Assembly (NCBI RefSeq): GCF_022369475.1
Contig: NZ_CP059600.1
Location: 1,488,001-1,552,000 of the forward strand
DNA: 64,000 nt
DNA from: Campylobacter sp. RM12651
GTDB taxonomy: Bacteria > Campylobacterota > Campylobacteria > Campylobacterales > Campylobacteraceae
Direction of reading: 5' to 3'
This document shows positions 63,823 through 64,000 of the stretch, piece by piece. Each line of letters starts with the position of its first letter. Position 1 is the first letter of the stretch. The notes beneath the pieces were generated by a model, which had not been told where the DNA came from, searched no databases, and saw only the letters and a list, made by a program, of their open reading frames with translations. The translations under genes and the position numbers were made by a program.

Positions 63823-64000
63823 ATGCTATTTACATTTATTCTTTCATTAATTAGTTTTGTTGTTTTAATTATTTTTAAAGGTATTGATTTTACTTATTTA
63901 AATTCTTTATATGATTTTATAAGTTTTAAGACACTTGCCCTACTTTCTATGTTTATAGCTGTTAATAAATCCTTAGAATTAATAGGAGCATTTAAGCTAC
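63823..64000 (+). CDS. Integral membrane protein, N-terminal fragment
   Basis: A frame opens at ATG 63823 and runs off the window edge after 59 codons. It encodes two hydrophobic segments (LFTFILSLISFVVLIIF and TLALLSMFIAVNKSLELIG). The second resembles the ALLxMxxxNxxLExxG region of SLC13/ArsB-type anion permeases, but too little is present to be sure. No clear Shine-Dalgarno is seen. Confidence 0.5.
   Translation, partial: MLFTFILSLISFVVLIIFKGIDFTYLNSLYDFISFKTLALLSMFIAVNKSLELIGAFKL

Noticed and set aside
1-64000. Poly-G/C phase-variable tracts, IS elements, tRNA or rRNA genes
   Set aside because: No G or C run of eight or more, no transposase, no terminal repeats and no cloverleaf-like GC-rich segment was noticed by eye.

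Overview
This window is very AT-rich, densely coded DNA from the chromosome of a Campylobacter-type epsilonproteobacterium (Campylobacterota). The evidence is the gene content and local gene order: a futalosine-pathway menaquinone gene (mqnC) followed by an M16-like gene and recG; an M23 peptidase followed by lpxC, a tsaB-like gene and thrB; cheX, fliN and a fliO-like gene; ruvB divergent from an HPt gene and an AI-2E family permease; a PCu(A)C protein, a small membrane protein and Sco1; prfB divergent from rimO and tilS. It also has a class II DAHP synthase, a nik nickel importer, a helical-cell-shape L,D-peptidase and a hipO-like hydrolase. No rRNA, tRNA, CRISPR array, IS element or prophage was seen, and no gap between genes exceeds about 260 bases.

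Layout. 1-5494: nickel ABC importer operon (nikABCDE, nikE cut by the window edge) led by a His-rich cation-diffusion-facilitator exporter. 5633-9190: aldA and a BetT-type betaine/choline transporter, separated by a terminator. 9334-13150: small regulatory and accessory genes (frameshifted membrane protein, MarR, metallo-beta-lactamase-fold protein, membrane protein, second MarR with a cupin). 13174-15233: gltS with hutG. 15347-20034: citrate lyase citF, citE, citD, citC with an epimerase-like SDR upstream. 20044-24824: djlA-like, TM2, prfB, rimO and tilS.

25080-32868 is an accessory island between tilS and hipO. Six minus-strand genes form two transcription units: a 586-aa DUF285-repeat/winged-helix protein, a 132-aa winged-helix protein, two DUF262 (GmrSD-like) proteins, and two more DUF285-repeat proteins. 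Both units start from near-identical 38-nt promoter/operator elements. A small C-terminal domain, the DUF285 header and an FtsK-gamma-like helix-turn-helix are shuffled among the non-DUF262 proteins. This looks like one regulated system, possibly anti-phage, and is the most novel part of the window.

32985-37706: hipO, uvrA and a TSUP permease in a tightly overlapping row. 37792-42932: motility and envelope genes, then thrB. 42929-49610: recG, M16-like, mqnC, FAH family, two membrane/coiled proteins and rarD. 49683-52617: aroF (class II), aroK, and a HxlR regulator divergent from mdaB with a clear operator and promoter. 52785-64000: chemoreceptor, rdgB, a BaiN-like flavoprotein that appears to start at AUU, hisC, ruvB, HPt, AI-2E permease, alr, Csd6/Pgp2-like L,D-peptidase, copper-chaperone/Sco1 genes, a lysine-rich coiled-coil protein and a truncated membrane protein gene.

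Many junctions in the operons use 4-nt (ATGA) or 8-nt (ATGNNTRA) start/stop overlaps, which suggests pervasive translational coupling. Functions are assigned from motifs and remembered family sequences; no database search was run.
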